Shown in pieces: positions 16,522 to 26,611 of a stretch of 56,297 bases of DNA (positions are counted from its first letter, which is position 1; each line of letters begins with the position of its first letter). The notes beneath the pieces are model-generated. The model had not been told where the DNA came from. It saw only the letters and a list, made by a program, of their open reading frames with translations, and did not search any database. Both the position numbers and the translations under genes were made by a program. The DNA is from CAADGU01 sp964581605 (GTDB taxonomy: Bacteria; Chloroflexota; Anaerolineae; Promineifilales; Promineifilaceae): NCBI GenBank assembly GCA_964581605.1, contig CAZOPF010000029.1:1-56297 (forward strand), written 5' to 3'.

Positions 16522-17790
16522 TTATTCTTCCAAAAATTGCTGCCAGCGTATTTCCAGTTCGTCAGGGGATATGTGGCCGGCTACGGCCAGCGGCAACCAC
16601 CCGGCAAACGTATCAGCCTGCCCAGCCGCCAACAGTTGCAGGAGTGTTTGCGAGGGCACACGCACATCTTGCAACAGGAAGGCGGTCAGTGCATACACCA
16701 ACAACACCCTCTCCTCCTCCGGCATAGCAGCCAGATCAGAGGGAGTGGTCAAAGAAATGTCAGCGGCCGCTAACCGGGTGCGATCTGCCTTCGTCAGGGA
16801 ATACGGCCGCAGCCCTGATCTTGCCAGGTGCCAATCCAGCCACGCCTGAACAAACAGGCCATCCTCACCTGGCACGATCCCGGCAAGCTGCCGCATAATC
16901 GGCAGAAGTACCTGAACTGCATATCCCCTTGCCATGACCTGATAGCCAGTCTCATCTTGCGGAAGACCAACAAGTGTCGGCGTGGGCAGGCGGAAAAGCC
17001 GTCCATCATCTACAAACACGGCCGAGGCATAATCCGCCGTCAGCGTAGCCGGGTCTGTGGAAAATTCCACCTGCACATGCAGGTTTTCCGGGCAGGTAAA
17101 GTCTGGATTGGCACACAGGGCCGCCAACGCCGTATCCAGATCCAGCGCCAGCCGCTGCGCCAGCACTTCATCCCGTGCCGGGTATTCCAGCATCAGATAA
17201 AAACCGGGTTTCGTCCTGGTTTCCCCCCAAAAATCATCGTCCGGGGGAGCCAGCAGCCAGCGGTCTGGGCCAAGCCGGTACACGGCCGTCTGCCGCAACC
17301 GAACTGTATCTGTTAAGCCATTACCTATTGGGAAAGCATATTCCTGTTGGGCCACCACTTCAGCAGCAGTAAATTGGGGATTAAGGGTCGTACTGATGAC
17401 GGCCGTCGCCGGATCAGCGGGCAGCCATGTCAGGCCAAAGGATTCACGATTCTGCATACTGCCATCCTTCACTGCCTGCTCAACGGCCGCGCTCCAATCC
17501 CGGTTACGCCCGGATAAAAAAGTCGCCACCAGTTCCGCGTCCCCATCTTCGGCGGCGCGGGCAATCAATTCATAGCTGGCTAAAACCTCATCCTTCGCCT
17601 GGGCTGTTGCCACCTCTACCCGTTGCCGCACCAGCCGCAATGCGCCAACCATCCCAACAAGCAACACGAGCAGGACAACCAGTATCAGCCAACGCCACCA
17701 GCGTGGCCTGGGTGTTGGCTCAGGTTGTGGCTCTGGTGGTGGCGGCTCAGGCCAGGAAAGGGCTTCTTCAGTTTGCCAGTCAAAAGACAT
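16522..17790 (-). CDS. Membrane-anchored protein of unknown function
   Basis: A 422-residue protein with an acidic, proline-rich N-terminus (PEPPPPEPQPEPTPRP), one membrane helix at about 31-53, then a large extracytoplasmic domain. I recognise no family. The domain begins with an NTF2-like-looking helical part (ASYELIARAAEDGDAELVATFLSG) and has alternating strands later. GGGAAA precedes the ATG. It is convergent with the cyclase gene, with a 103-base spacer holding nothing recognisable, and lies downstream of the giant secreted protein in the same direction, separated by a terminator. The cytoplasmic proline-rich tail could be a binding or spacer segment (inference). Confidence 0.7.
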   Translation of the reverse strand: MSFDWQTEEALSWPEPPPPEPQPEPTPRPRWWRWLILVVLLVLLVGMVGALRLVRQRVEVATAQAKDEVLASYELIARAAEDGDAELVATFLSGRNRDWSAAVEQAVKDGSMQNRESFGLTWLPADPATAVISTTLNPQFTAAEVVAQQEYAFPIGNGLTDTVRLRQTAVYRLGPDRWLLAPPDDDFWGETRTKPGFYLMLEYPARDEVLAQRLALDLDTALAALCANPDFTCPENLHVQVEFSTDPATLTADYASAVFVDDGRLFRLPTPTLVGLPQDETGYQVMARGYAVQVLLPIMRQLAGIVPGEDGLFVQAWLDWHLARSGLRPYSLTKADRTRLAAADISLTTPSDLAAMPEEERVLLVYALTAFLLQDVRVPSQTLLQLLAAGQADTFAGWLPLAVAGHISPDELEIRWQQFLEE

Positions 17791-17911
17791 GGTGATTTCC
17801 CAGGGTTCAGATCATTAAGTAAGCGGAAATATACCCGAACCAATGCCCGTCACAAATCCTCAATGCTTGAGATTAACGGATTAGTCAGGTTTGCGGCCGC
17901 CAAAAAACAAA

Positions 17912-17948
17912 ACAGACCTGGCAGATCAACATCATCCACCAGGTCTGT
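17912..17948 (-). terminator. Rho-independent terminator of the giant secreted protein gene
   Basis: Ten-base arms ACAGACCTGG (17912-17921) and complement (17939-17948), with a 17-nt loop. On the minus strand the stem is followed by a T-rich tract (complement of 17901-17911). It lies 36 bases after the stop codon at 17984. Confidence 0.8.
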
Positions 17949-17983
17949 GTGCAGCCTTTGACGGCCGTCAGTTTCAACAAACG

Positions 17984-20900
17984 CTACCGTCGCATCGAAT
18001 CATACAGTGGGCCGCCATCAATCGCATCAATACCGCCGCCCAGGTCATGGGCCACAGCCACCCGCACCACACCCTGGCAGCTCTGGCCGGAACTGTCTGT
18101 TGCGGTGAAGAAGATGTGGTAAACACGGCCGTCACCATTACCATCCCGTTCCGCCCGCACTTTGGGCTGGCCGTTGGGCAACAAACCACCATCAGGCGCA
18201 TGACGGCCGTGCCCCACCGGTTCATCCTGGAAAATGCCAGTAACAGTCAGTTCGGCCGGTTCGCCATCTGCCCCCGCCACCCCGGAAATGAGGATGGGGA
18301 CAAAACGGTTGGTGGGTGGCCAGACAGTCAGCGGCGAAGGTACGGCCGCGCCGCAATCTGGCCCCTCGGCCAACAGCGTCAGCACACCATTGGTTATGGA
18401 TGGGTTGTACCGGGCATCCACCAACGTCAGAATCTCCCCCGTATGCAGCGGGATGCTGCCACTAAAGTAGACGTTGACATTGTATGTACCTGGTGGCAGC
18501 GGCAAATGCCCCAACGTGGCTCGCCCGGCATAATCGGTGATGGCTGCCTGGCTAAATGCCCCGCCGTCGCCACTGATGACAAAGATGACCGACTTTTCGC
18601 CCAGGCGGCGGCCGTCTGCGGCCATCAACGTAGCGGTTAATAACACCTCGTCATCCGGCAGCCCTTCGGCCGGCTGCACCAGCGTCAACGATGTGTCCTG
18701 TTTGGTAATGGTAAAGGCAGCGGCCGTGGACGAAGCGGCAAATGCCCCGGCACCAGCATACGACACCCGCAACGGATACTCACCGGGCAAGCCTAGCAAG
18801 GTCAACGTCACGGTTGCTTCGCCATTAGCGTTGGTCATCCCCTGACGTGTTTGCGGCCCCAGGCCAAAAGTCAGTCGCTGCCCGGCCAACGGCATCCCAC
18901 TGCCGGTCAGTTGTGCCGTTACCTGAATTTGAGAACTGTAAACGCCGGTGGTAGGCGGATTGATCAGCGTGACGCTGGTGGGGTTGGTCGCTGTTGGTGG
19001 CGTGCCGGGCACATACAAATCGCCCAGGTTAGCCGCCAGGCTGACCAACCCAACGCCGTTCACAGCCTGCACCAGATACCGCATATCGGCCGGGTCTGTG
19101 CCATTGAGCGGCAACACGCCCTGCCAACGAGTTGAAAGGCCCGGTTTCTGGCTGAGGTCAAGCGATTGCCATTGGCCGTAATAGGGGCCGGTAACGGCCG
19201 TATACACCACCCACACCGCCTGAATACCCGCCGCCGGATTGCCCATCACATCCACACTAAAATAAACATTGCTGCCCTGCGGCTGGGCTACCACTTGTTG
19301 AATGGTCGGCGGCGCGCTCAAAGCCGGGATGCTGCCACTGTCAAAATAAGCCATGTTCTGGCTGTAAAACAGGCGGAATTGCAACTGGTCATATCGGCGC
19401 ATAGTGCCCGTTTGCGCCCCTGGTGCATCCGACATGAACTGGGCCGGTGTAACAGTCAATGAGGTAACACCTCCTGCTGGATCAGCCAGTTTGCTGAAAT
19501 AGTTGGTGCGCCAGAACTGCACCGGGAAGAAGATGTCTGCCTGGAAAGGAGCGTGGACACCACGAATCTCAGTGGTGGGCGCGCCGGTGAAGGGCAAGAT
19601 ACCGCCCAGGTCGGTGTAGCTGCCGCCCCGAAATCCAACGCCACGCAGATGGGTGCCGGGCACAGTTACATTGACTATATCCAGAGGTAGAGCGGGTTCG
19701 GCCGGATTGGTGACAACGCCATCAGCGCCAGAGAGGTAGAGGCCAGTCACGGCCGATGCGTCTTGCACATTATCCATTTCCACCATTTGTCCAGAAAAGG
19801 CGGGGGCCAGCGACAAATCGGCGGTAGCGAGACCCAATGTACTGCCGGGATTACTGGCTACGGCCGTTACCCCAGAGACGACCGAGGGGTCATTAGCCGC
19901 CGGCAGACGGCTGCCGGGCATATTCACACTGAGCTGCGGCAGGCCAAAGATAGTTGCCTCAATCAATGCTTTTTCATGGATGCCCCGCATTTGTGGCGTC
20001 TCTGCCAGGTAGGTTTGTTTGGCAGCAACCCACGCCTGGCCTACAGAAACGGAGCCTGAACCGCTGCGCAGCGCACGGCTCAATTCCAGGTAAAGCCGCT
20101 CGGAGTATTCGATAAAATCGGTATCACCATACTGGTAGCCTGTTCCGGCAATGAGTAAGGCACCTTTGCTGTTGAACGCCTGTGCCCAATCTGGCTCTTC
20201 GGTGACAACGGGTACACCATCAGCGTCTACAATGTTGTAACCAGCATGGCAGCCAACGCTAAAAATGATGGCATTTTGCAGATTGACGGGCGCGTTGATC
20301 AGTTCTTCGGCCGTCATGCGTGTAGCATAATCGGCGGCCAATGCTCCGCTGGCACTGAAATGCCCGGCCAGGAAGCTGATGTCATGGCGGCTGCCCAATA
20401 GTTGGCTGCGCAAGTCATCGGCCGTCCAGGCCGTCGGGTCGGCAGGTGAAAGGGTGCTGTCCATGATGAGTGTGTGAGCGGCCTGGTTTAGCCCGGCCTC
20501 CAATTCCCCCTGTACAGCCAGGGCAGCATCCTCCAAAAAGTCGTAGCCTGTAACCAGGGGTGGCGTGGAGAGGGTAACGGTGCCGTTTGTGGTTGCAAGA
20601 TAGGCATCGAGGACGGTGGTGGCTTGCACGGCCGTTTCTACCAAACGCCCCACGGCCAGATCGGGGATGGGAATGGCCGAATTTTTGAAGGAGACGGCCG
20701 TTTGTGAGCCATACTCATCCTGCCCTAATACAAAACCGAGGCGCAGGCTGGCCTGCGATGCGGTATTGTCACGCACGGGGGGCACATAGTTGTTCTCGTT
20801 GGCGATGAGGGCGTTGTCTGGGTAACGGAAGAAGGGGATAACGCTATCGTTGCCCACGATGACAATGTAGGCCAATGGATTGATGGCCCGGTAGCCATCC

Positions 20901-23899
20901 ACAATCTCTTTGATGCTGGCAGCTAGCAGGTTTTTGGCATAAGGGCAACCGGGATGGGCATCGGCTTGTGCGTTGGCCGCCGCAACACGCGCATCTACGC
21001 CTACATCCACGATCACCCCGGCAATTTCTGGGCGAGCGGCAAAGGTAGCCAGGCGGGTGGCAAGGGTGGCTTTTTCATCGGCCGTGCCCGCCATCCTGTT
21101 CATATCGGTCAAAATGATGGTCTGGTAATTTCCGGCCGTAGGCATGAGCGAACCGGGTTCGGTAACGGCCGTTACACTGCCACAACTGCCCGATTGTGCC
21201 GCAATAGCTACCTGGAACTGCTGCTCTATGTTAAAAGCACCGTTGGCACCACGCACCCGTACATAAAAGTCACCGCTGTTGTTCCAGGTATTGACGATCA
21301 GGCCTTCATTGGCTGTGCCGCGAAAAGCGGAAACCCCTAACAGGCTGCGCAATTGTGCCCCAGAAAATGCTTCCGGGCTGAACGCCTCCGGGCTAAACGC
21401 TTCCGGGCTAAATGCTTCTGGGCTAAATGCTTCCGGGCTGAACGCTTCCGGGCTGAACGCATCAGGGCTAAACGCTTCGGGGCTGAACGCTTCCGGGCTG
21501 AACGCTTCCGGGCTGAACGCTTCCGGGCTAAACGCTTCGGGGCTGAACGCTTCCGGGCTGAACGCTTCCGGGCTGAATGCCTCCGGGCTGAACGCTTCTG
21601 GACTGAACGCCTCTGGGCTGAACGCCTCTGGGCTAAACGCTTCGGGGGCAAATTCAGCATCTAGCCGAACCAAATCTTGGGGCGACAGGAGATCATTATA
21701 GGCTTGGGCAATGTCTTTGTAGATGGTAAGGTCATAGTTATCAGGCAGGTTAGTGAGGGTGACAATGATTTTGCTGCCTGGCTGGACGGAAAATTTGTAC
21801 CAGCGAGATTGGCCGGATTGGTCGAGGAATTGGCTGACGGCCGTTGGCCCCATATCGGGCAGCACGTCCAACGGCAAGGCGGTAACCCAAGAGGTGTTAC
21901 CGGCACTGACGGAGATACAGTCAGATAGTTCGGAGGTGTTGCCATTGGGGTCGGTGGCGGTAGCCATGACAAAGTAGTTGATCGGTACGGCCGTTAACCC
22001 TTGCACATGAAAGTAAACATTACCCAATTCATCGGCGGCGGCCTGGGTCGCGCCGAGGAAAGTCTGGCTGCTACTGTTTTGCAGACAAGATGGCATTGCA
22101 AAAAATTCAAGCGTGTAGGTGGTAACGGCGGTGCTGTCCAGACGGCCGTCAATGCGCAGGGTGTCATCCTGGGGAACGGCCGTGATCAGGTTGGGGTAAT
22201 TTTGCAGGTAATTGGCGCCATTATCAGGGTCATCAGTATCATTGGCGGTACGGCCGTCGCCGCCCAGATCAATGCTTAGACCACCATTGTCGTGTAAATC
22301 ATTGCCAGAGATAGTGTTGCCAACTCCTTCGGTAATGCGAATGCCATCGCCGCCATTGTGGGCGATCTCATTGCCTTCTATTATGTTGCCACCATTTTGG
22401 CTAATGAGTAGGCCATGGCTGCCAAAGCTGATGATACGCAGCCCGTGTATGTTTGTGTTACCGGCTAAAATTTGCAGACCAACGGCCGTGCCCGCTTGTG
22501 AGCCATCCAACACTACCCAGCCACCATTCTGAGTGCGCCCATCAATCAAAACAGGATCGGTGATTCCCGGCAGGGGGGATTGTGGATATATGGTAGGGGG
22601 TGGGTCGCCAGGGATGTTAAAATGAATCTGGTTGCTAACGGCCGATGTGTTGGCATACAACATTGCCTCGCGCAAGGAACAATGGTCATAATCACAAACG
22701 CCGTCATTCACATCATCGGCAACATTGACAACGAGAACGGGCCCGGTCTGTGGTGGATTACTTAATTCATATGCGCCAATATCACAAAACAGGCCACGCG
22801 GGCGGTTGGTACCACGTTGATCGGTGGCGGGGCAACCATCATTGCTACCGGCTTCAATAGCCGGGCTGCCAGCCAGCAAGGCATGGGTCGGTGTATGCCC
22901 GCCATTGAGCGCCAGAGGCGCCAACATGGGGTCTGCACCAATCAGATTACCCATTGGCTCGCCAACAATAGTACAGTTTGTAGCATTTTGGATGAGGTTG
23001 TAGCCCTGAGAAAGCAGGGTTCCGTTGCAGCCATCTCCTACCAATGTATGGTTGAGTGTGAGGGTGCCACCGGCCGTCAGGATACCGCTGGCCGTTTCTG
23101 CACTGTTGTTGGCAATCGTAACAAAATTGAGTATTGCTTCGCCTTTATTTACGAACCCACCACCAATGCCATCGGCGGAGTTGCCACTGATGGTGCTATT
23201 GGTGAAAATGGCCGTGCCTGCGCCTACTACTACACCGCCCCCCACCTGGGAACCGGTGCTGTTGCCCACAACAGTGACCGCGGTTGCTTCAATTTTATTC
23301 AGAGTGAACAGCCCACCCCCGGCTCCGCCGGCATAGCTGTTTGCAAGGGTGACTTCGGTCAATGTCAGGTTGCCATTATTAAGTAGCGCACCGCCGCTGC
23401 TATTGCCAGAAACGTGGCCGTGCTGCAAACTCAGACCGGTAAGCGTTACCTGGCCGGCCAAGACATGAATCAAGCGATCTGTGATGCTGCTACCATCTAT
23501 AATGGTCAGGTGTGCGCCATCACCCAGTATTTGTACATCATTGTTAATGTCGAGATCGCCTGTTTGCGAGCTGTTTTCACTACCGCCATCAGTGCGGGTG
23601 AGGAAATAGGTTGCAGCCGGTAACAGAATAATGTCTGCCCCATTACCGGCAACACATTCGCCTGGTGTTGAACCGGAGGCGGTATCTGTGTTAGCGGCTA
23701 TGACGGCTTCTCGCAAGGAACAGAGTCCGTCATTGGCAATTTTGACATCAAGCGCGGTGGTAACGGTGATGAGGGAAGATGCCTGGCTGGTTTGGGTTTT
23801 GGAGAAAGAGAGAGTAAGAGTTAGGAGAAGAAGAAGGATGAAGAAATACCTGACGCGAACTGCTGTCCACTTTATTGGAATTCGCTGACGCATGAGCAC
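17984..23899 (-). CDS. Giant secreted protein: beta-helix, PEAFS repeats, caspase/gingipain-like and Ig-like domains
   Basis: A 1971-residue exported protein with a signal peptide at about 1-41. It contains two CSLREA beta-helix segments (motif at 60-65 and near 405), each with G-N-N-I/T-rich helical turns; the first ends in the usual DIGAYEL. After a spacer domain (about 660-745) come 19 copies of the pentapeptide PEAFS (about 751-845, one PDAFS). The next part, about 880-1330, looks like a clan CD (gingipain/caspase-fold) peptidase: DLAVGRLVET, then a probable catalytic His in FLAGHFS (about 1178) and Cys in SVGCHAGYN (about 1216), then GALLIAGTGY. Two Ig-like domains and a PPTNRFVPI...VRAERDGNGDGRVY end domain follow. 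No anchor is visible. A start at 23893 is equally possible. The protein is probably a cell-surface or matrix protein with peptidase activity (inference). Confidence 0.85.
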   Translation of the reverse strand: MLMRQRIPIKWTAVRVRYFFILLLLLTLTLSFSKTQTSQASSLITVTTALDVKIANDGLCSLREAVIAANTDTASGSTPGECVAGNGADIILLPAATYFLTRTDGGSENSSQTGDLDINNDVQILGDGAHLTIIDGSSITDRLIHVLAGQVTLTGLSLQHGHVSGNSSGGALLNNGNLTLTEVTLANSYAGGAGGGLFTLNKIEATAVTVVGNSTGSQVGGGVVVGAGTAIFTNSTISGNSADGIGGGFVNKGEAILNFVTIANNSAETASGILTAGGTLTLNHTLVGDGCNGTLLSQGYNLIQNATNCTIVGEPMGNLIGADPMLAPLALNGGHTPTHALLAGSPAIEAGSNDGCPATDQRGTNRPRGLFCDIGAYELSNPPQTGPVLVVNVADDVNDGVCDYDHCSLREAMLYANTSAVSNQIHFNIPGDPPPTIYPQSPLPGITDPVLIDGRTQNGGWVVLDGSQAGTAVGLQILAGNTNIHGLRIISFGSHGLLISQNGGNIIEGNEIAHNGGDGIRITEGVGNTISGNDLHDNGGLSIDLGGDGRTANDTDDPDNGANYLQNYPNLITAVPQDDTLRIDGRLDSTAVTTYTLEFFAMPSCLQNSSSQTFLGATQAAADELGNVYFHVQGLTAVPINYFVMATATDPNGNTSELSDCISVSAGNTSWVTALPLDVLPDMGPTAVSQFLDQSGQSRWYKFSVQPGSKIIVTLTNLPDNYDLTIYKDIAQAYNDLLSPQDLVRLDAEFAPEAFSPEAFSPEAFSPEAFSPEAFSPEAFSPEAFSPEAFSPEAFSPEAFSPEAFSPEAFSPDAFSPEAFSPEAFSPEAFSPEAFSPEAFSPEAFSGAQLRSLLGVSAFRGTANEGLIVNTWNNSGDFYVRVRGANGAFNIEQQFQVAIAAQSGSCGSVTAVTEPGSLMPTAGNYQTIILTDMNRMAGTADEKATLATRLATFAARPEIAGVIVDVGVDARVAAANAQADAHPGCPYAKNLLAASIKEIVDGYRAINPLAYIVIVGNDSVIPFFRYPDNALIANENNYVPPVRDNTASQASLRLGFVLGQDEYGSQTAVSFKNSAIPIPDLAVGRLVETAVQATTVLDAYLATTNGTVTLSTPPLVTGYDFLEDAALAVQGELEAGLNQAAHTLIMDSTLSPADPTAWTADDLRSQLLGSRHDISFLAGHFSASGALAADYATRMTAEELINAPVNLQNAIIFSVGCHAGYNIVDADGVPVVTEEPDWAQAFNSKGALLIAGTGYQYGDTDFIEYSERLYLELSRALRSGSGSVSVGQAWVAAKQTYLAETPQMRGIHEKALIEATIFGLPQLSVNMPGSRLPAANDPSVVSGVTAVASNPGSTLGLATADLSLAPAFSGQMVEMDNVQDASAVTGLYLSGADGVVTNPAEPALPLDIVNVTVPGTHLRGVGFRGGSYTDLGGILPFTGAPTTEIRGVHAPFQADIFFPVQFWRTNYFSKLADPAGGVTSLTVTPAQFMSDAPGAQTGTMRRYDQLQFRLFYSQNMAYFDSGSIPALSAPPTIQQVVAQPQGSNVYFSVDVMGNPAAGIQAVWVVYTAVTGPYYGQWQSLDLSQKPGLSTRWQGVLPLNGTDPADMRYLVQAVNGVGLVSLAANLGDLYVPGTPPTATNPTSVTLINPPTTGVYSSQIQVTAQLTGSGMPLAGQRLTFGLGPQTRQGMTNANGEATVTLTLLGLPGEYPLRVSYAGAGAFAASSTAAAFTITKQDTSLTLVQPAEGLPDDEVLLTATLMAADGRRLGEKSVIFVISGDGGAFSQAAITDYAGRATLGHLPLPPGTYNVNVYFSGSIPLHTGEILTLVDARYNPSITNGVLTLLAEGPDCGAAVPSPLTVWPPTNRFVPILISGVAGADGEPAELTVTGIFQDEPVGHGRHAPDGGLLPNGQPKVRAERDGNGDGRVYHIFFTATDSSGQSCQGVVRVAVAHDLGGGIDAIDGGPLYDSMRR
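21364..21650 (-). repeat. Coding tandem repeat, 15-nt unit x 19 (PEAFS)
   Basis: About 19 copies of a 15-nt unit inside the giant protein gene encode Pro-Glu-Ala-Phe-Ser. Silent third-base differences separate the copies and a single copy has Asp for Glu, so the peptide is kept by selection rather than by very recent duplication alone. The opposite strand is also open and would read ASGLN repeats, which I treat as a by-product. Confidence 0.95.
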
Positions 23900-24162
23900 A
23901 CCTATCGCTAAACCCCTGTAGCCCAGGTGGCTCCCCGTTGGAACCTACGCATGACAGGATACTATTGGTTGTTATTGCTTACTTCCACAAAATGATACAT
24001 CTTAAAGAGGATATGCGGGGGAGTTTACATGATTTCTTACGGGTGGGAAGTAAATGTAGTGTGAAAGAATTCCTTTAGGGATTGGAGGGCGGCTCATGTT
24101 CTAACCTCCAGGCTACTACAGGTTATTTTAGCCGCGGATCCCCACAGAGTGGCTATGGGGTA
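23900..24162. other. Long spacer upstream of the giant protein gene
   Basis: This 263-base spacer separates the BY-kinase stop codon from the giant gene start on the same strand. I see no gene. A short stem (CCCCA/TGGGG) lies near 24140. The segment just before the giant gene (about 23905-23945) is GC-rich and could be a structured leader, but it does not match any riboswitch core I know. Confidence 0.4.
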
Positions 24163-25857
24163 TTAGTTTAGATTTTCTGGTTGTGGTTGGGAAACTGAAT
24201 CAGCCTGTCGGCCGTCTTTCTGTTTTTCGGGAGCAGTAAGTTTGTCTTTTTTGGCACGGCCATGTTTCGGCTTTTCTCCACCCTGATCAACATACTCCCG
24301 GTAATACGTATAATAAAATCCCGTATTTTGTGGCTTCAAGCGGTTCAAGGTAATGCCAATGATATTAGCATTTGCTTCGCGTAATCGGTTTTCAACTTCT
24401 CGCAGTTCTTTGCGTCGAATTCTGCCCGCCTCCGCAACAATGACCACATAATCAACTTGTGTGCTCAACGCCACAGCATCAGAAACGGCCAATACGGGGG
24501 GGCTGTCCAGTATAACAAAATCAAAACGATGGGAGAGCGCCTCTAAGATTTTGTGCATAATTTCAGAACTGAGTAACTCAAATGCCACTTGCTTAACTGA
24601 ACCGCACGTCAACACAACCAGACGGCGTTCAGGGGAGCGCTGCACGATGCCTTTGAGCAAGCCTTCAATATCCTTAATATGATCATTTGTGTTTAGCTCA
24701 TGCAACAAATCTGCCAGACCTGGTTCACGCCGTAAGTCAAAGAGGTGGTGCTGCATTGGCCGACGTAAATCAGCATCAATGAGTAAGACATTGTGGCCTT
24801 GTTGAGCCATAGCAATGGCAAGATTGGCTGAAGTCACACTTTTGCCTTCGCCTGGCCTGGCACTGGTTATGAGTAAGGTGCCCGTGAGATGATCTTCAAC
24901 GGCCGCTTTGATATTTGTTCGTAATGCCCTGTATGATTCCGAAGTAGGCGAACGGGGATCAGTTAACGTGACCAATTTACTCGAATCAGTCCCTTCGGTT
25001 CCAAAACGACCTATACCAGGCAGGGCATGAATGGAGGATGCCCATTTGATGTCATCTGGTTTTTTAATGGTATCGTCCAGGAATTCCAGAATATACGCTG
25101 TGCCAAATGCTAACAATCCGCCAATAACTGCTACAACGGCTACTGTCATCATGCCACTTGAACTGACTCGTGCGGCCGTGTCTGCGGAACTAAACAGCGT
25201 AATACTATTCACAGCTCCGCTTTCCGTATTGCCTAAGTAATCAGCATAAATAGCTCTGGTGCTACGCAATTTACTGCGCAGGGCTTCAATTTCTCCCTCT
25301 AATGTAGCAATATCTCGTGCGCTAGATACACTTTGTAGCTCTTCTTCCTTAGCCAAAATCTCCGCTTGAGTTTCCTCAATAGAAGCTTGCAGGTCAGTTA
25401 ACTGGCTATCAATAAATTCAGCCTGTTTGACATCATCCGGGTCCGGCGCTGTGGGACTCTGTAAGATCAGTTGGTTTGCCAATTCATTGGCAACAGCTTT
25501 TGCCTGGTCGGGGTTGGTGTCTGTTACGATGATCTCAATAAAGGGGCTGTTGGCGACAGGGCGGGCAACATAGCTGGGCAAAGCAGACAATCCTAAAACT
25601 TCTTTTGTTTGGTCTCTAACTGCCTGCGTTTCGGCAAGTGGGGCATATAACGCTGCCAGTTGTTCCGGGAGCGAAATGGCCGTACCCTGTGGGTTCGGTG
25701 TAGTCAACACATTCCCAATAATGAGGACAGCACGCGCCTGAAAGGTTTGTGGCTGCCGGCGTACTGCCAGGAAACTGGACACGCCGGCTACAAGCATAGC
25801 CAAGAGCATGAACCACCACCATTTGCGCAATACTACAAAAAGCCGCTCTAATTCCAT
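24163..25857 (-). CDS. Polysaccharide co-polymerase fused to tyrosine autokinase (Wzc type)
   Basis: A 564-residue fused Wzz/BY-kinase that controls chain length and export of surface polysaccharide. The N-terminus (MELERLFVVLRKWWWFML) and a second helix near residue 240 (MTVAVVAVIGGLLAFG) flank an extracytoplasmic coiled-coil region. The kinase part has Walker A ARPGEGKSV (about 333), Walker A' LLIDADLRRP and Walker B FVILDSPP. The C-terminal YYTYYREY is the tyrosine cluster that is autophosphorylated. I choose the start at 25857 because the family begins there; 37 residues upstream to 25968 look non-coding. It is the last enzyme of the polysaccharide locus, before the giant surface protein. 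Confidence 0.92.
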   Translation of the reverse strand: MELERLFVVLRKWWWFMLLAMLVAGVSSFLAVRRQPQTFQARAVLIIGNVLTTPNPQGTAISLPEQLAALYAPLAETQAVRDQTKEVLGLSALPSYVARPVANSPFIEIIVTDTNPDQAKAVANELANQLILQSPTAPDPDDVKQAEFIDSQLTDLQASIEETQAEILAKEEELQSVSSARDIATLEGEIEALRSKLRSTRAIYADYLGNTESGAVNSITLFSSADTAARVSSSGMMTVAVVAVIGGLLAFGTAYILEFLDDTIKKPDDIKWASSIHALPGIGRFGTEGTDSSKLVTLTDPRSPTSESYRALRTNIKAAVEDHLTGTLLITSARPGEGKSVTSANLAIAMAQQGHNVLLIDADLRRPMQHHLFDLRREPGLADLLHELNTNDHIKDIEGLLKGIVQRSPERRLVVLTCGSVKQVAFELLSSEIMHKILEALSHRFDFVILDSPPVLAVSDAVALSTQVDYVVIVAEAGRIRRKELREVENRLREANANIIGITLNRLKPQNTGFYYTYYREYVDQGGEKPKHGRAKKDKLTAPEKQKDGRQADSVSQPQPENLN

Positions 25858-25990
25858 AATTAACTGCCCATAAAGTGAACCTTTACTACTTCTATGTGAT
25901 GCCAGACCTGTTGTTAGATATGTTGGATAATTGACAGCGAAGTGAATGTAGGGTTCTTCTCCAAACAAGCAAGGTCAATACAAGTATAAT

Positions 25991-26593
25991 CTAAACCTCA
26001 AGGCTTTGCACAACGGCCGTTGCTACCCCCATAGTTTGCGTTTGTTTGCGTAATATAGACACCATCAAATGCTCTAGCATTAAGTGAATATCTTCCACTT
26101 GTTCAATACAATGGCTGGGAACATGCAAATCCAGGTCAACCATTGAACTCAACTTACCACCATTAAAACCTGTAAAGCCAATGGTAAACGCGCCAATCTC
26201 ATTTGCCAATTTTATGCCTTGCAACACGTTAGGTGAATTGCCACTGGTAGAAATGCCAATGACAATATCGTCAGGCTGAATAAAGGGGGCCATTTGTTGG
26301 GCAAAAACCGATTCATAACCTTCGTCATTGGCAAACGCGGAAAATGAGGCCATATTGTCTGTCAAACCGATCACCTTAAAGTGGGGCCAGCCGGTTTGGC
26401 GTGTGTTTTTACTCAGGTCACAAACAAAATGAGAGGCCGTAGAGGCACTGCCACCATTACCCATAATAAAAATTTGACGGCCGTGCATCCGTGCCTCATG
26501 CAAAATACCTATTGCCCTGTCAATGAGTTCCAGCGGCAACATATCCAACGTTTGCTCCAAATCCACAATATACTCTCTAATCTGGGGGTTCAT
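25991..26593 (-). CDS. gmhA: Sedoheptulose 7-phosphate isomerase (SIS domain)
   Basis: Isomerises sedoheptulose 7-phosphate to D-glycero-D-manno-heptose 7-phosphate, first step of NDP-heptose synthesis. The 200 residues include the SIS motifs MGNGGSASTASHF (45-57) and ISTSGNSPNVL, plus the C-terminal CIEQVEDIHLMLEH that carries the metal/active-site His of GmhA. AGGA-AGGA precedes the ATG. It is 18 bases downstream of the heptose kinase gene, so the two enzymes act in sequence and are co-transcribed. A phosphosugar isomerase of another specificity is less likely given that neighbour. Confidence 0.9.
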   Translation of the reverse strand: MNPQIREYIVDLEQTLDMLPLELIDRAIGILHEARMHGRQIFIMGNGGSASTASHFVCDLSKNTRQTGWPHFKVIGLTDNMASFSAFANDEGYESVFAQQMAPFIQPDDIVIGISTSGNSPNVLQGIKLANEIGAFTIGFTGFNGGKLSSMVDLDLHVPSHCIEQVEDIHLMLEHLMVSILRKQTQTMGVATAVVQSLEV

Positions 26594-26611
26594 GTTTATC
26601 CTTCCTGAAGA

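Noticed and set aside
16394..16849. Plus-strand frame of 151 codons after the cyclase gene
   Set aside because: It overlaps the 3' end of the 422-residue membrane-anchored gene and has a composition unlike a protein; no ribosome site.
21279..21701. Plus-strand frame with repeated ASGLN pentapeptides
   Set aside because: It is the complement of the 15-nt PEAFS repeat, which stays open in several frames automatically; the minus-strand protein has signal peptide and domains.
23905..24000. c-di-GMP or other riboswitch upstream of the giant protein gene
   Set aside because: GC-rich and possibly folded, but the invariant cores of GEMM-I, cobalamin or other classes are not found.
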